Part shown: positions 30,856 to 31,121 of the stretch, piece after piece
How positions within the stretch are numbered: the first letter of the stretch is position 1
How the letters are laid out: each line of letters starts with the position of its first letter
Assembly: GCA_018370615.1 (NCBI GenBank)
Contig: JAGZAC010000001.1
Location: 1-31,121, forward strand
Direction: 5' to 3'
Length of the DNA: 31,121 bases
DNA from: Clostridiales bacterium
GTDB lineage: Bacteria > Bacillota > Clostridia > Oscillospirales > CAG-272
The notes under the pieces: model-generated
Database searches by the model: none
The model's input: only the letters and a program-made list of their open reading frames with translations
Told to the model about the DNA's origin: nothing
Translations under genes and position numbers: made by a program

Positions 30856-30886
30856 TGTGCTTCTCCTTAAAAAATGCATCTCCCTG

Positions 30887-30915
30887 TTGACAACAGAAAA
30901 AATCTGTGCTACAAT
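30887..30915 (+). promoter_or_regulatory. Promoter of the lysine riboswitch transcript
   Basis: TTGACA (30887-30892) and TACAAT (30910-30915) are separated by 17 bases, with the start near 30922, just before the P1 stem of the aptamer. Confidence 0.86.
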
Positions 30916-30926
30916 ATGCACAACAC

Positions 30927-31121
30927 GGTAGAGGTGCATTGTGTCATAAGTACTGTGGACGCAAAAGGGTTGACCACCCGTTGTCAGCAGGAAAGGGACA
31001 GGTGCCGAAGGCAGAACGTGGTCGTGTCTGTCCTGGTTTGGGTGAATAAGATCGCCCCGACTGTCGCTTTTGCGGAGAGCTATCTGATTTCGATAGGAAT
31101 AGCAGCTTTTTTGCAGAGTCG
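30927..31121 (+). promoter_or_regulatory. Lysine riboswitch (L-box), expression platform cut by the window edge
   Basis: The aptamer runs from GGTAG (30927-30931) to CTATC (31080-31084), which pair as P1. Between them are the L-box landmarks in order: AGAGGTGC, AAGTA, GAAAGGGACAGGTGCCGAAGG, ACTGTCGC and GGAGAGCTATC. After P1, GATAG (31092-31096) could pair with the same CTATC, and a run of six T lies at 31107-31112, consistent with a platform that switches pairing. The controlled gene lies right of the window and is expected to be for lysine synthesis or uptake. Confidence 0.92.

Overview
The window looks like chromosomal DNA from a low- to mid-GC Gram-positive anaerobe of the class Clostridia, probably a gut-type Oscillospirales relative. 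Supporting signs are the lspA-rluD and yggS-sepF-ylmH-divIVA cell-division cluster, a T-box leader, an L-box, a secreted CAP protein ending in a type I dockerin, ferrous iron uptake by FeoAB, and a dense family of GC-rich palindromic intergenic repeats. The genus is inference. No rRNA, tRNA, CRISPR array, transposase or phage gene was seen.

Left block (1-13.8 kb, almost all on the minus strand). A consensus promoter at 11270-11298 can drive an 11-gene run read leftward: yhaO-like nuclease, yhaN-like ATPase, a HlyD-like membrane protein, yggS, sepF, ylmH, divIVA, lspA, rluD, an atypical prs and a 55-aa DUF6440-like protein. Left of it lies a complete T-box leader (specifier UAC, tyrosine) reading out of the window. 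A second minus-strand operon, feoA-feoB-ogt, starts from a perfect consensus promoter at 13852-13880.

Right block (13.9-31 kb, mostly plus strand). cinA and dxs overlap by four bases. Next come an HMG-lyase-like acyltransferase with an EF-hand-like N-terminus, a secG with a Thr/Ala/acidic tail, a DUF5107/TPR protein, and an autoregulated deoR-yhcH pair. A 2-oxoacid dehydrogenase operon follows in the order E2, E3, fused E1. A convergent terminator separates it from the minus-strand CAP-dockerin gene. The right edge holds a promoter and a lysine riboswitch whose target gene lies outside.

Five intergenic gaps (1-91, 19331-19803, 21993-22335, 23707-23900, 30611-30855) carry about 20 full and several truncated copies of one palindromic repeat family. 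The copies have conserved C-rich/G-rich arms and interchangeable hairpin tips that keep their pairing, and they often alternate in orientation. This is the least explained structure here. Most proteins belong to known families. The oddities worth checking are the EF-hand extension, the SecG tail, divergent active-site residues in Dxs, Prs and the dihydrolipoamide dehydrogenase, and the repeats. Starts were moved to internal codons wherever a Shine-Dalgarno site, a four-base overlap or a promoter showed that the longest reading frame is too long.
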